DNA of 64,000 nt, from positions 62,001 through 126,000 of the forward strand of contig NZ_JBFBIK010000006.1 of NCBI RefSeq assembly GCF_040685555.1. Direction: 5' to 3'. The first letter of the stretch is position 1. Every line of letters begins with the position of its first letter. The position numbers and the translations under genes are program-made. Shown here one piece after another: positions 1 through 8,591 of this stretch. Origin of the DNA: Sphaerisporangium sp040685555 (GTDB lineage: Bacteria; Actinomycetota; Actinomycetes; Streptosporangiales; Streptosporangiaceae). Under the pieces are notes generated by a model. That model ran no database searches and had not been told where the DNA came from. It saw nothing but the letters and a program-made list of their open reading frames with translations.

Positions 1-434
1 GGCGGCGACTTCTCGGCCTGGGCCCGTTCTTGCACCTGGGGCTCTACGGGGAGCGGCTCGGGCAGTGGTTCGTAGTTGTCGGCCAGAGCGGAGGTCAGCT
101 CGGCGACCGAGGGGGGACAGTGGTTGCCATGGTGGACCTTGCGCCGGTCGGCGATGCGCCTTAGCCGTCCTTCGAGCTTGCCGAGGGCGATGTCGAGCGC
201 CGCGAACCTATCGTCGGCGGATGCCTCCGCCCGGACGGCTGGGCCCTTGGAGTGGATGGTCAGCTCCACCCGCTCGCGGTCGTCGGTCGCCCGAACGTTC
301 GCCTCCTTGGACACCTCCACGTCCACTCGTATGAGCTTGTTGTCCAGTCGTTCGATCCTGGCCAGTTTCGTTGTCACATGATCGCGGAACCGGTCACTCA
401 CACTGGTGTGCCGTCCCTTGACGATGATGTCCAC
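1..434 (-). CDS. hpf: Ribosome hibernation-promoting factor (HPF/RaiA family), C-terminus cut by window edge
   Basis: The minus strand gives about 144 residues of an HPF/RaiA-type protein that runs off the left edge. It opens MDIIVKGRHTSVSDRF, then has the family's basic and acidic alternation (VDVEVSKEANV) and the turn ending in RLRRIADRRKVHHG. Members bind the decoding centre of the 30S subunit in stationary phase and drive 70S inactivation or 100S dimer formation. The start is GTG at 434, chosen because a GAAGGGGGG Shine-Dalgarno lies just upstream (442-450). Past residue 110 there is an acidic, proline-rich linker as in long-form HPF; the C-terminal dimerisation domain would lie outside the window. 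The gene is last in the order mtrA-mtrB-lpqB-comF-hpf, which is conserved in actinobacteria, and has its own long 5' region. Confidence 0.9.
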   Translation of the reverse strand, partial: MDIIVKGRHTSVSDRFRDHVTTKLARIERLDNKLIRVDVEVSKEANVRATDDRERVELTIHSKGPAVRAEASADDRFAALDIALGKLEGRLRRIADRRKVHHGNHCPPSVAELTSALADNYEPLPEPLPVEPQVQERAQAEKSP

Positions 435-537
435 TCAAAGGCCCCCCTTCGTCTCGACTGCGAGGAGGACACCCGTCCGGCCGACCTGGTCTTCGTCCCC
501 ACATCCGCCTGCTGAGGGGTTCGCGGCTCAGTCGCCA

Positions 538-567
538 CTACTGCCCTTCTCTTCTTGCGGAGGGCAT
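538..567 (-). other. Possible nine-codon leader ORF in a hairpin upstream of hpf
   Basis: On the minus strand GGAGGG (577-572) precedes an ATG (567) by four bases, opening MPSARREGQ and a TAG at 538. The GGAGGG can pair perfectly with codons 2-3, CCCTCC (564-559), leaving the ATG in a seven-base loop. This would hide the ribosome site of the leader in its own stem. Translation of the leader or a regulatory role is inference; the peptide resembles nothing known to me. Confidence 0.3.
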
Positions 568-784
568 CTGACCCTCCGGGAAGGCAGGACTTACCTCTAA
601 GCCGCACCGTGATCGGTCGACGAAGAGTCGCCTTACGTGGGCCGTTTCGCCTGCGGCTGGCATCGGCTAGCCATTCCGGTCCCCTTGCGGGGGTCGGTCC
701 GGCGCAACCACGGACCCGAACGGGTGCCATGGCTCGAACGCTAGTCGCTACCGGCCCGAATGTCAGCCGTGAGATCAGCCAAAG

Positions 785-801
785 GATCACTGTAAGTGAT
801 C
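785..801. promoter_or_regulatory. Perfect 7-3-7 inverted repeat, candidate operator
   Basis: GATCACT, a GTA spacer and AGTGATC form a perfect dyad in an AT-richer part of the hpf upstream region. The size suits a dimeric repressor or activator site. It lies about 350 bases before the hpf start, so it would sit near a distal hpf promoter. No regulator can be assigned from sequence alone. Confidence 0.35.
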
Positions 802-951
802 TGCTTACGGGCTTTAGCCCTTCGGCAGACGGGAAGTTGACGATGCTCGGAGCCGGTGTGTGAAGGCTTCTCGCATCTGTTGAGCTGCGGGGTTGGATTG
901 ATTGGCCAGGAACCTGTGACTGCCGGGGCAGGCTCCGGATTTGACCAATTC

Positions 952-966
952 ATTACCCTTCGTAAT
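952..966. promoter_or_regulatory. Short inverted repeat ATTAC-N5-GTAAT
   Basis: A perfect five-base dyad with a five-base spacer lies in an AT-rich patch between comF and hpf. The GTAAT/ATTAC arms recall the GTAAC half-sites described for MtrA, whose gene is nearby, but the match is incomplete. Listed as a weak candidate operator. Confidence 0.2.
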
Positions 967-1121
967 CTTTTAGAGTTGGATCTAACCCGGGCGTGTCGCG
1001 CGTGTCCCAGCACTCCGGCGGTCGTCGCGAGCGCCCCGGGAATGGCCCGCCCCAGCGGCCGGTCAGCGCGCGGCCATGGAGGCAGGGCAGGGAAGACCGC
1101 GCTGGGGCATTGCCGGTGCCT

Positions 1122-1880
1122 TCAGCGCGCTCGGCGTGGCGTGGCGGCGAGCGTGACCGCCAGCGGGACCACGACGCCCTCACGGCGCAGCGCCCCCGCC
1201 GCCTCCGCCAGCGTCGTGCCCGTGGTCACGATGTCGTCGACCAACACCGCGACCGGGTCAGGCCGCCCCCACAGTGAACGCTCCGGGGCGCTTCCCGCCG
1301 CTCGAACCCCGAAGGCTCCACTCAGGTTCGCGGCCCTCTGCGAGGCGCTGAGGCCCGCCTGGTCGCGCACCCGCCGCCGCTGCGCGAGGACCGGCGCGAG
1401 CGTCACCGGCGCGCCCCGCGACCGCAGGGCCCCTACGGCCAGCTCCGCCAGCCGGCCGACGGGGTCATGGCCACGCTGCCGTACGGCCTTGCGGGCGCTC
1501 GGGATCGGGACCAGGGCCAGCGGCGCGCCGAGCGCGTCCGACTCCCGCAGGGCCGCCACGAGGGTGGCGGTCAGGGACGCGGCGAGCGGGCGCGCGAGCG
1601 CCGTGCGGCCGCGCTCCTTGTACGCGAGGATGGCCCGGCGCGGCGCCCCCGCGTACAAGGCGCCCGCCCAGCAGTCGGGCATCCCGCGGGGAGGCGGGCT
1701 GGGCGCCCTCGGGCGCGGATCACCGTGGAGCTCCTGCGCGCAGGCGGGGCACACCACAGAGCCCGCGCGGGCGCACCCGGCGCAGCGAGCGGGCAGAACC
1801 AGGTCGAGGAACGCGGTCAGCACCCCGGCATCATGCGACCCGCCACCGACGGAAACCGGTGCCGCCCCGCACTTGTCCAC
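1122..1880 (-). CDS. comF: ComF family phosphoribosyltransferase-like protein
   Basis: The 252-residue protein has an N-terminal double CxxC zinc-ribbon (Cys33, Cys36, Cys44, Cys47) and a C-terminal type I phosphoribosyltransferase fold. The PRPP loop VLVDDIVTTGTT is at about 212-223. ComF proteins support DNA uptake in naturally competent bacteria; in actinobacteria the role is not established and may concern DNA or nucleotide metabolism. The chosen start is a GTG at 1880 with GAGGGGG just upstream. A second GTG twenty codons later, nearer the zinc ribbon, is possible. The gene follows lpqB by 57 bases, so it probably belongs to the mtrA-mtrB-lpqB transcript. Confidence 0.85.
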   Translation of the reverse strand: MDKCGAAPVSVGGGSHDAGVLTAFLDLVLPARCAGCARAGSVVCPACAQELHGDPRPRAPSPPPRGMPDCWAGALYAGAPRRAILAYKERGRTALARPLAASLTATLVAALRESDALGAPLALVPIPSARKAVRQRGHDPVGRLAELAVGALRSRGAPVTLAPVLAQRRRVRDQAGLSASQRAANLSGAFGVRAAGSAPERSLWGRPDPVAVLVDDIVTTGTTLAEAAGALRREGVVVPLAVTLAATPRRAR

Positions 1881-1937
1881 AGGCCCCCTCAGGCACCGGC
1901 CGCCGCGAGGCGCTCGTCCACAGGCCCTCAGGCAGGA

Positions 1938-3704
1938 TCAGCCCAGGGGGTAGACGGGGGCACCGGCGCCGCTCTTGACGAGCGTGCTCCACTTGGGCTT
2001 CTGCGGGTCCCACACCAGCACCTCGCCCTCCGCCGTGCCGGCCAGCAGCGAGATGGGGTCCGGGCCCGCGGTGATGCTCTCGATGCGGGCCGCCGCCTTG
2101 GCCGTCTCGACCCGGACCCCCTGCGTGACCGACCAGGGGGTCAGCTCGCGGTCGGACTTGGTGTCCGTGAGGACCAGGAGCGTGCTCGCGTCCCGCCAGG
2201 CGATGTCGACGATGCGCTGGCCGTCCTCCGCCGGCACGAGCGGGTGCAGGTTCTCCACCACCCAGTTCGTCCTGTTGATCGAGCCCACCAGGACCTGCTC
2301 GCCGCGCCCGTCGTCGGAGATGACGGCCACCCGTGCCCCGTCCCGCGCGACACGGAACGCCTTGACGTCGGTGGACTCCAGCTCGGGCGCGCTGACGGGG
2401 AGCTGCCGGGAAGGCTCGTGCGCCCTGATCACCTGCGACTTGCCGGGCCCCTGCCGCGAGACCGACCAGACGTCCCCGTAGCGGTCCCACGACGGCGGGG
2501 TCAGCCCCGGCCCCTCGATCCAGCGCTGCCACTGGTTGCCGGAGGTGATGCCGGTGACCCAGACGCCGCCGCTCTTCTCCAGGGCGGCCATCTTGGGCGG
2601 CTCGTCGTTGGACACCGCGAGGTGGGTGAACTGCCGTGCCTGGCCTCCCGTGCCGAGCGTCACGGGGCTGTCGCTGTCCTTGTCGATCCGGTGAAGCCTG
2701 CCCTGCTGAAGGTAGTAGGTCGTGGGCTGGGAGGACAGGACGTCGGGATCAAAGCGCTCGTAGTCGCGGGGGTCGATGATGAACGGCCCGCCGGGGAACT
2801 GCTCGCCGTTGACCCTCACTTCGATGCGCCGCGACTCGGTCAGCGGTTTGAGCGTCCACGACAGCTGGGCCGACAGCGCCTCCCTGTACCCCGAGACCTG
2901 CGCCGAGTCGACGATGCCGTAGGTGAAGTCGACCACGACCGTGTCGCCCTCGACGGAGACCCCGTTGACGTCGACGTTCGGCCCGAACGCGGACTCGACC
3001 GCGCCCCTGAGCGGCGTGGTCGGCCCGGCGAGCAGCCGGTGGACCAGGGATTTGGCCAGCCCCTCGCCGGGGTTGATCGGCACCCGCACCTGGTCGGCGA
3101 CCAGGCCCACCGACTGGTACGCCGCGAAGTACAGGTCGAAGGAGCGGTAGGCGCGTTTGAAGTCGTCGTTGGACAGCAGCAGCCCCGCCGGCGCCGACGA
3201 GATGCGCCACTGGCCGCTCACCTTCACCAGCGTGAACCCCTTGTTCAGCCCGCTGCCCGCCGAGGCCGCGTTCGGCACGTAGTGACCGTCGCGGTCGAGC
3301 TCGCCGAGCATGGTGCCGGTCAGCGCCACGTGGGCCTGCTGGATGTCGTCCCGGGGCGTGTCGATCGTCGGCTTGCCGTTGTCGTAGATCGTGACGGCGT
3401 CGAAGGGGCTCCAGGTGCGCTGGGCCTCTCCCGTGAGGTACTGCTTGGCCAGGGTCCGGAGCGGGTCGTCGAAGCTCGCGGCGGCGGTGAGGAAGCCGAC
3501 GACGATCTCCAGGGGGGAGCCGTTCGGCTTCGGCGGCCCGGCGAGGATGCGGACGTACGGCTGGCTGAGCGGGTCGCCCCCGCCCGTGTCGCGGGCCGCG
3601 AAGATGCTGCCCCCGGTCGGCACCGTCGAGCAGGACGCCGAGGCCAAGACGACGGCGGCCAGGGCGAACGCGCGCAGCCTCCGCCGTGCCCGGCTAGTCG
3701 GCAT
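1938..3704 (-). CDS. lpqB: Lipoprotein LpqB, partner of the MtrAB system
   Basis: The 588-residue secreted lipoprotein has a basic N-terminus, a hydrophobic segment at about 10-24 and a lipobox-like SAS-Cys25. A GerMN-type domain follows (about 100-300), then a long beta-propeller-like half. In mycobacteria and Streptomyces LpqB interacts with the sensor kinase MtrB and tunes envelope and cell-cycle signalling. The ATG at 3704 lies inside the end of mtrB, an 11-base overlap that indicates translational coupling. A longer frame upstream is only the out-of-frame shadow of mtrB. The residue at -3 of the lipobox is Ser rather than the usual Leu, so lipidation is likely but not certain. Confidence 0.92.
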   Translation of the reverse strand: MPTSRARRRLRAFALAAVVLASASCSTVPTGGSIFAARDTGGGDPLSQPYVRILAGPPKPNGSPLEIVVGFLTAAASFDDPLRTLAKQYLTGEAQRTWSPFDAVTIYDNGKPTIDTPRDDIQQAHVALTGTMLGELDRDGHYVPNAASAGSGLNKGFTLVKVSGQWRISSAPAGLLLSNDDFKRAYRSFDLYFAAYQSVGLVADQVRVPINPGEGLAKSLVHRLLAGPTTPLRGAVESAFGPNVDVNGVSVEGDTVVVDFTYGIVDSAQVSGYREALSAQLSWTLKPLTESRRIEVRVNGEQFPGGPFIIDPRDYERFDPDVLSSQPTTYYLQQGRLHRIDKDSDSPVTLGTGGQARQFTHLAVSNDEPPKMAALEKSGGVWVTGITSGNQWQRWIEGPGLTPPSWDRYGDVWSVSRQGPGKSQVIRAHEPSRQLPVSAPELESTDVKAFRVARDGARVAVISDDGRGEQVLVGSINRTNWVVENLHPLVPAEDGQRIVDIAWRDASTLLVLTDTKSDRELTPWSVTQGVRVETAKAAARIESITAGPDPISLLAGTAEGEVLVWDPQKPKWSTLVKSGAGAPVYPLG

Positions 3705-5463
3705 CGAAGCCTCCCTCGATCGCCGGGGAGAGGACCGGCGTGGCCTGCCCTCGCCAGGTGCGCCGCATCTCGATCTCGGGTGGCACCAGCGGCAGCGGCG
3801 ACCCGCGCAGCTCGGCCCCGGCCTGGCGCGGCAGCGACAACCGGAACTGCGACCCCTCGCCGTGCATGCCCCACGCCTGGAGCCAGCCGCCGTGCAGCGT
3901 GGCGTCCTCACGGGAGATCGCGAGGCCGAGGCCCGTGCCACCGATGGTGCGTGCCCGTGAGGGATCGGCTCGCCAGAACCGGTCGAAGACCATGTTCTCC
4001 TCGCCGGGCTTGAGCCCGACCCCGTGATCGCGCACCGCCACCGCCACCGCGTCGCGGTCGGCGCCCAAGGTGACCACGATGTCGCGGCCCTCGCCGTGCT
4101 CGATGGCGTTGAACAGCAGGTTGCGCAGGATGCGCTCGACCCTGCGGGCCTCCACCTCGGCCATGCACGGCTCGTTCGGGAGCCGCAGGTCGAGCCGGGT
4201 GGCCTTGCGCTCGGCCAGCGGCTGGGAGTCCCCCACCGCCCGCAGGACCACGTCGCGCATGTCGACCGAGTCGATGTCCAGCGTGGCGGCCCCGGCGTCG
4301 TATCTGCTGATCTCCAGCAGGTCGGCGAGCATCGACTCGAACCGTTCGAGCTGGTTCTGCATGAGCTCGGCCGAGCGCGAGGCCGCGGGCTCGAAGTCCT
4401 CGCGGCTCTCGTACAGCAGGTCGGCCGCCATGCGCACGGTGGTGAGCGGGGTGCGCAGCTCGTGGGAGACATCGGACACGAACTGCCGCTGGACCTGCGA
4501 GAGCTCCTCCAGCTGGTGGATCTTCAGAGCCAGGTTGGAGGCCATCTCGTTGAAGGAGGTCGCGAGGCGGGCGAGGTCGTCCTCACCGCGCACACGCAGC
4601 CGCTCCGACAGATTCCCTGCGGCGAGGCGCTCGGCGGCCTGGCGGGTGAGCCGGACCGGGGTGACCACCTGCCGGGTCACCAGCGACGCCACGGCCGCGA
4701 GCAGGAGCACCAGGGCCACGCCCACCACGATCAGCCACCGCTGGACCATGGTCAGCGTGTACACGTCGGCGTCGAGCGGGAAGAAGTGGTAGACCTCGTA
4801 GTCGCCGCCGTAGATGTTCGACACCAGAGATCCGATGGCGAGGGCCGGCACCGGCTTCGGGTCGTGTAAGTAGTACATCGAGGTGTACTGCCACCACTGG
4901 GGCGGATCCTTGACCTGCCGCAGCTTGTCGCGCAACTGCCGGGGCACGCTCTTCGGATCGACGTTCCCTGTGCCGCGGTCCTGGCCGACCTCGTCGGCGT
5001 TGAGGATCACCACGCTGTAGCGGGAGTCCGACCGCACGGCGAGCGCCAGCGCCGCCTGTTCGAGCGGAGCGCCCATGAGGATCTCGGAGTTGTCCTCCTG
5101 CGAGACCACCGACTGCTTGGACACCGCCACCTGAGGCTGGTTGAGGTAGCTGGTCACCGTGGTGACGTTGGCCTGCGCCTCGGCGATGGCCGCGTGCACA
5201 CGGCCGTCCAGGACGGCCGTGGTGATCATCTGGAAGAGGAAGGTGCCCAGCACCGCGACGACGATCATGGAGATGACCATCGTGCTGGTGACGACCCTGA
5301 GCTGCAACGAGCGCCGCCAGATCCGCCGCACCCGGCCCGCGGCGCGGCGTGCCCGCCTGCGGACACCGCGCACGATCTGGCGCGGGGTGCGCCGGGTCTT
5401 CCTCTTCGCCTTGGGCCTGGACGCGGTGCGGACGGCGCCTGAAGACGAGGTCGGGGAGGCCAT
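3694..5463 (-). CDS. mtrB: Sensor histidine kinase MtrB
   Basis: This 589-residue membrane kinase has a long basic cytoplasmic N-terminus (about 1-52), a first membrane segment (about 58-80), a 160-residue extracellular sensor region and a second membrane segment (about 240-260). HAMP, dimerisation and ATPase domains follow. His334 sits in the H-box FVSDVSHELRTPL. The N-box is RILRNLLFNAIEHGEG, G1 is DHGVGL and G2 is GGTGLGLAISRE. MtrB phosphorylates MtrA and links cell-wall status with division and development in actinobacteria. It starts 41 bases after the mtrA stop and overlaps lpqB. All catalytic motifs are intact. Confidence 0.96.
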   Translation of the reverse strand: MASPTSSSGAVRTASRPKAKRKTRRTPRQIVRGVRRRARRAAGRVRRIWRRSLQLRVVTSTMVISMIVVAVLGTFLFQMITTAVLDGRVHAAIAEAQANVTTVTSYLNQPQVAVSKQSVVSQEDNSEILMGAPLEQAALALAVRSDSRYSVVILNADEVGQDRGTGNVDPKSVPRQLRDKLRQVKDPPQWWQYTSMYYLHDPKPVPALAIGSLVSNIYGGDYEVYHFFPLDADVYTLTMVQRWLIVVGVALVLLLAAVASLVTRQVVTPVRLTRQAAERLAAGNLSERLRVRGEDDLARLATSFNEMASNLALKIHQLEELSQVQRQFVSDVSHELRTPLTTVRMAADLLYESREDFEPAASRSAELMQNQLERFESMLADLLEISRYDAGAATLDIDSVDMRDVVLRAVGDSQPLAERKATRLDLRLPNEPCMAEVEARRVERILRNLLFNAIEHGEGRDIVVTLGADRDAVAVAVRDHGVGLKPGEENMVFDRFWRADPSRARTIGGTGLGLAISREDATLHGGWLQAWGMHGEGSQFRLSLPRQAGAELRGSPLPLVPPEIEMRRTWRGQATPVLSPAIEGGFDAD

Positions 5464-5504
5464 AAGGATGTCCGGGGGTCACAGCGCGGGCACGGCGGGG
5501 CCGC

Positions 5505-6182
5505 CTACGCCGGACCGGCCTTGTAACCGACGCCGCGGACCGTCACCACGATCTCGGGGTGCTCAGGATCTTTCTCGATCTTGGCGCGGAGACGCTGGAC
5601 GTGCACGTTGACGAGCCGCGTGTCGGCCGCGTGCCGGTAGCCCCAGACCTGCTCCAGCAGCACCTCGCGGGTGAACACCTGGCGCGGCTTGCGGGCGAGC
5701 GCGACCAGCAGGTCGAACTCCAGCGGGGTGAGGTTGACGGTCTCCTCTTCCCGCTTGACCGAGTGGCCGGCGACGTCGATGGTGATGTCGCCGATCTGCA
5801 GCACCTCGGGCGTCGGCTCGTCGGTGCGGCGCAGCCGCGCGCGCACCCGTGCCACGAGCTCCTTCGGCTTGAAGGGCTTCACGATGTAGTCGTCGGCCCC
5901 GGACTCCAGGCCGAGTACGACGTCGATGGTGTCGCTCTTGGCCGTCAGCATGACGATCGGCACGCCGGACTCCGCGCGGATGCGGCGGCACACGTCGATG
6001 CCGTCGGCTCCGGGCAGCATCAGGTCGAGAAGGACCAGGTCCGGCCGGGTGTCACGGAACGCGTCGAGCGCCTTGTCTCCGTCCGATACGAACGACGGCT
6101 CGAAGCCCTCGCCCCGAAGGACAATGCCAAGCATCTCGGCGAGAGCGGCGTCGTCGTCGACGACCAGCACGCGTCCTTTCAT
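5505..6182 (-). CDS. mtrA: Response regulator MtrA (OmpR family)
   Basis: The 225-residue regulator has a receiver domain (1-120) and an OmpR-type winged-helix domain (about 130-225). The acidic pocket is in LVVDDDAAL, the phospho-acceptor is Asp53 in LVLLDLMLPG, and Lys is in DDYIVKPF. MtrA is an essential or near-essential regulator in many actinobacteria, controlling cell-wall hydrolases, replication and, in Streptomyces, development and antibiotic genes. The ATG has a clear GAGGGG Shine-Dalgarno two bases upstream. It is the first gene of the mtrA-mtrB-lpqB-comF string. Confidence 0.97.
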   Translation of the reverse strand: MKGRVLVVDDDAALAEMLGIVLRGEGFEPSFVSDGDKALDAFRDTRPDLVLLDLMLPGADGIDVCRRIRAESGVPIVMLTAKSDTIDVVLGLESGADDYIVKPFKPKELVARVRARLRRTDEPTPEVLQIGDITIDVAGHSVKREEETVNLTPLEFDLLVALARKPRQVFTREVLLEQVWGYRHAADTRLVNVHVQRLRAKIEKDPEHPEIVVTVRGVGYKAGPA

Positions 6183-6486
6183 GGCCCCTCATTCGTTCTG
6201 CAAGTTTTGGAGGTTGCGGCGAAAGCCGTACGACCGACCGAAGGTTACCTGCGAGTCATCGCAGGGTGATAAACGATCGAACAATAGCTTCACCAAAAGC
6301 CGAATTTTAGGCGCAGGTTACGGAACCCGCCAATGATCTGGCTCGATGAGCTTGTGGCGTGGCGTGGCGCGGGTCCGCACGGCCCCCGCACCAAGTGTGC
6401 GCCAAGTACCCCCTATTCGGCCATCGGAGGCCTTGATCGCTTGGCTGGCCACCACGGAGCGCGGTGCGACATGCCAGGATTGGGAT
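6183..6486. promoter_or_regulatory. Divergent promoter region between mtrA and the DUF operon
   Basis: The 304 bases hold no gene. The mtrA-proximal part (6240-6320) is AT-rich and contains two GGTTAC elements (6243-6248 and 6316-6321), the reverse of the GTAACC-like half-sites reported for MtrA boxes. They are 73 bases apart rather than arranged as the usual close direct repeat. Autoregulation of mtrA from here is plausible but not shown. No convincing -35/-10 pair was assigned. Confidence 0.4.
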
Positions 6487-7938
6487 ATGTCAGACGGTCA
6501 CGGCTCCACGCCCAGCACGCCCCCGGGTTGGGCGGAGAACCAGCCTCCGCCGTACTCCGGCCAGGGCCAGACGCCGTGGACCGCTCCCGGCGGCTCGGGC
6601 CCGCCGGTGAACCAGCCCCCTCCGGGTGCCGTCCCCGCAGGTCGGCCCGGTTACGGCCAGGGCACGTACGGGCAGGCCCCTGACGGCCAGGCGGCGCCGG
6701 TCCCGCCCGGTCACGACCCGAACGCGCAGGCCCCGCAGTACGGCCAGGGTCCGCGATACGGTCAGGCGCAGCCGCCGTACGGCCAGGGCCCGTATGGGCA
6801 GGCGCCCGTCTACGGACAGCCGTACGGCTACCGCCCGCCGCCGCAGGCCCTGCGCCCGGGGATCATCCCGCTGCGCCCGCTCGGCCTCGGCGACATCCTC
6901 GACGGCACCATCAAGCTGATCCGCTCCAACCCCAAGGCCACGCTCGGGCTGTCGGCCATCGCCGCCGCGATCGGCACGCTGCCGCTGGCGATCGGCCAGG
7001 CGGTGTACTACCGCTCTATGGGCGACCTGCTGGCGAACCCCGCGGCGATCGAGTCGGGCACCGACGTGCCGGTGGGCGGGCTCGCCGCCCAGCTGGGCGG
7101 CACGGTCCTGTCGCTGATCATGCAGTTCTTCCTGGTCACCATGCTGACCGGCATCCTGACGCGGGTCCTCGGCCGTTCGGTCTTCGGCGGCAAGATCACC
7201 ATCGGCGAGGCCTGGCGGCTCACCCGCTCGCGGCTGCCCGCCCTGTTCGGGCTGGCCCTGCTCACCGGGCTGATCGCGCTGGCCCCGCTCGCCGTGGCGA
7301 TCGCGCTCGTCGCGGCCCTCGCCGCCGCGGGGGCGAGCGTGACCGCCCTTTTGGTCGTCGGCCTGGTGCTCGTCCTCGCCTACCTCGCGTACGCCCTGTT
7401 CATCAGCACCCGCTTCTCCCTGGCGTCCGCGGCGGTCGTGCTGGAGCGGCGCGGCGTCGTCGAGTCGATGCGCAGGTCGTGGGGGCTCGTGACCGGGGAC
7501 TTCTGGCGGGTGCTCGGCATCCTGGTGCTGACCCAGCTTCTGGTCGGCGTCCTCGGCAGCGTGCTGTCGGTGCCCGTCAACATCATCAGCATCGTGGTGG
7601 CGTTCGGCGGGCAGGGCAGCGTCGCCGCCACCGTGGTCACGACCATCCTGTTCGTCGTGGGCGGCATCCTCAGCTCGATGATCACCTATCCCATCCAGGC
7701 CGGGGTCAACGGGCTGCTCTACACCGACCGCCGGATGCGGGCCGAGGCGTTCGACCTCGTGCTGCAGACCGCCGCGATCGAGCAGCAGCGCCAGGGCTGG
7801 GTGTCGGCCACGGCCGACGACCTGTGGCATCCCTCCCACGCCGCCGGCCCCACCGGCCCGTACGGACCTGGGGCTTCCGGACCGTACGGATCAGGTCCCG
7901 CGGAGCCCCGCCCCACCGGCACCCCCGGAGCGCCGTGA
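6487..7938 (+). CDS. Multi-pass membrane protein with Tyr/Gly/Gln-rich N-terminus (GPDPase membrane-domain type)
   Basis: The 483-residue protein has about 125 disordered N-terminal residues with repeated YGQG and YGQA units. A hydrophobic domain with around six membrane segments follows, beginning at LGLGDILDGTIKLI. This matches the actinobacterial family annotated as having a glycerophosphoryl diester phosphodiesterase membrane domain; no catalytic phosphodiesterase domain is present. The ATG at 6487 was chosen over upstream in-frame starts because AGG lies eight bases before it and the frame upstream looks non-coding. It heads an operon with DUF4129, DUF4350, MoxR and DUF58 genes, and its stop overlaps the next start by four bases. 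The function is not established; the context suggests envelope work. Confidence 0.85.
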   Translation: MSDGHGSTPSTPPGWAENQPPPYSGQGQTPWTAPGGSGPPVNQPPPGAVPAGRPGYGQGTYGQAPDGQAAPVPPGHDPNAQAPQYGQGPRYGQAQPPYGQGPYGQAPVYGQPYGYRPPPQALRPGIIPLRPLGLGDILDGTIKLIRSNPKATLGLSAIAAAIGTLPLAIGQAVYYRSMGDLLANPAAIESGTDVPVGGLAAQLGGTVLSLIMQFFLVTMLTGILTRVLGRSVFGGKITIGEAWRLTRSRLPALFGLALLTGLIALAPLAVAIALVAALAAAGASVTALLVVGLVLVLAYLAYALFISTRFSLASAAVVLERRGVVESMRRSWGLVTGDFWRVLGILVLTQLLVGVLGSVLSVPVNIISIVVAFGGQGSVAATVVTTILFVVGGILSSMITYPIQAGVNGLLYTDRRMRAEAFDLVLQTAAIEQQRQGWVSATADDLWHPSHAAGPTGPYGPGASGPYGSGPAEPRPTGTPGAP

Positions 7939-8591
7939 TCATCTCTGTGATCGGCGCCGTGGTCCTCGACGACATCGGGCGGGACGAAGCGCGCCGCAGA
8001 GCCGTGGAAGAGCTCGTCAGGCCCGAGTACCAGCAGGAGTCGCTGATCGACCGGATCTTCCGGACCGTGCAGGACTTCCTCGACAGCCTCCTCGACAACG
8101 CCCCCGGAGGCGTTCCGGGAGGCGTGTTCGCGCTGGTCGTCGTGCTCCTGGTCGTCGCCGCCCTGGTCCTACTTATCGCCTGGCAGGCGAAGCGCGCCAC
8201 GCGGAGCCGCCGGGCCGCCGCCGACGGGCTCTTCGGCGTCCGTGAGCGCACCGCCGGCGAGCACCGGGCCGAGGCCGAGCGCCTCGCCGGGGAGTCGCGC
8301 TGGGCCGAGGCCATCCGCGAGCGGCTCCGGGCCATCGCGCGCGACCTGGAGCACCGGGCGATCGTGGCACCGCAGCCCGGAAGGACGGCGGACGAGCTGG
8401 CCGAGGCCGCCGGGCGTGAGCTTCCCGAGTTCGCCGCGAGGCTCGCCGTGGCGGCCCGCCTGTTCGACGACGTCACCTACGGCGAGGCGCCCGGAAACGC
8501 GGAGGGCTACCAGGCCATGTCGGGGCTCGACCAGGACCTGCGCGCCGCCAGACCGGCCGCGATCACCCCGGCCACGGCGGGCGCCCGATGA
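7935..8591 (+). CDS. DUF4129 domain-containing membrane protein
   Basis: The 218-residue protein has a single membrane segment at about 58-78 followed by a cytoplasmic DUF4129-like helical region. Its typical signature includes an AERLAGESRWAEAIRERL stretch and a C-terminal LFDDVTYG motif. DUF4129 proteins accompany DUF4350, MoxR and DUF58 proteins in actinobacteria and sometimes occur fused to transglutaminase-like domains. The GTG at 7935 overlaps the preceding TGA (GTGA), so translation is probably coupled. The biochemical role is unknown. An alternative upstream start would run through the preceding gene and is unlikely. Confidence 0.85.
   Translation: MIISVIGAVVLDDIGRDEARRRAVEELVRPEYQQESLIDRIFRTVQDFLDSLLDNAPGGVPGGVFALVVVLLVVAALVLLIAWQAKRATRSRRAAADGLFGVRERTAGEHRAEAERLAGESRWAEAIRERLRAIARDLEHRAIVAPQPGRTADELAEAAGRELPEFAARLAVAARLFDDVTYGEAPGNAEGYQAMSGLDQDLRAARPAAITPATAGAR

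Larger units (their letters stand above)
435..1121 (-). promoter_or_regulatory. Long non-coding region upstream of hpf
   Basis: These 687 bases separate the comF stop from the hpf start. No convincing full-length gene is present; the reading frames crossing it are not supported by family resemblance or start signals. It is less GC-rich than its surroundings at 780-985. It contains two inverted repeats (785-801 and 952-966), a short hairpin with a GCAA loop on the minus strand (681-692), and a nine-codon leader ORF with its own Shine-Dalgarno (538-577). Stationary-phase and stress control of hpf is known in several bacteria, so a regulated promoter and leader here is plausible, but no specific regulator was identified. 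Confidence 0.5.

Noticed and set aside
398..790. 130-codon minus-strand frame upstream of hpf
   Set aside because: It overlaps the hpf start in another frame, has Arg-rich sequence without domain features, and the hpf Shine-Dalgarno lies inside it.
856..1953. Long plus-strand open frame opposite comF
   Set aside because: It is Arg/Ala-rich shadow sequence of the GC-rich comF gene; the minus-strand frame has clear ComF motifs.
1467..4013. 848-codon plus-strand frame opposite lpqB and mtrB
   Set aside because: No family resemblance; lpqB and mtrB on the minus strand explain the openness through G/C-ending codons.
3705..4472. N-terminal extension of the lpqB frame into mtrB
   Set aside because: This part is the out-of-frame image of the mtrB kinase domain; the signal peptide begins at the ATG at 3704.
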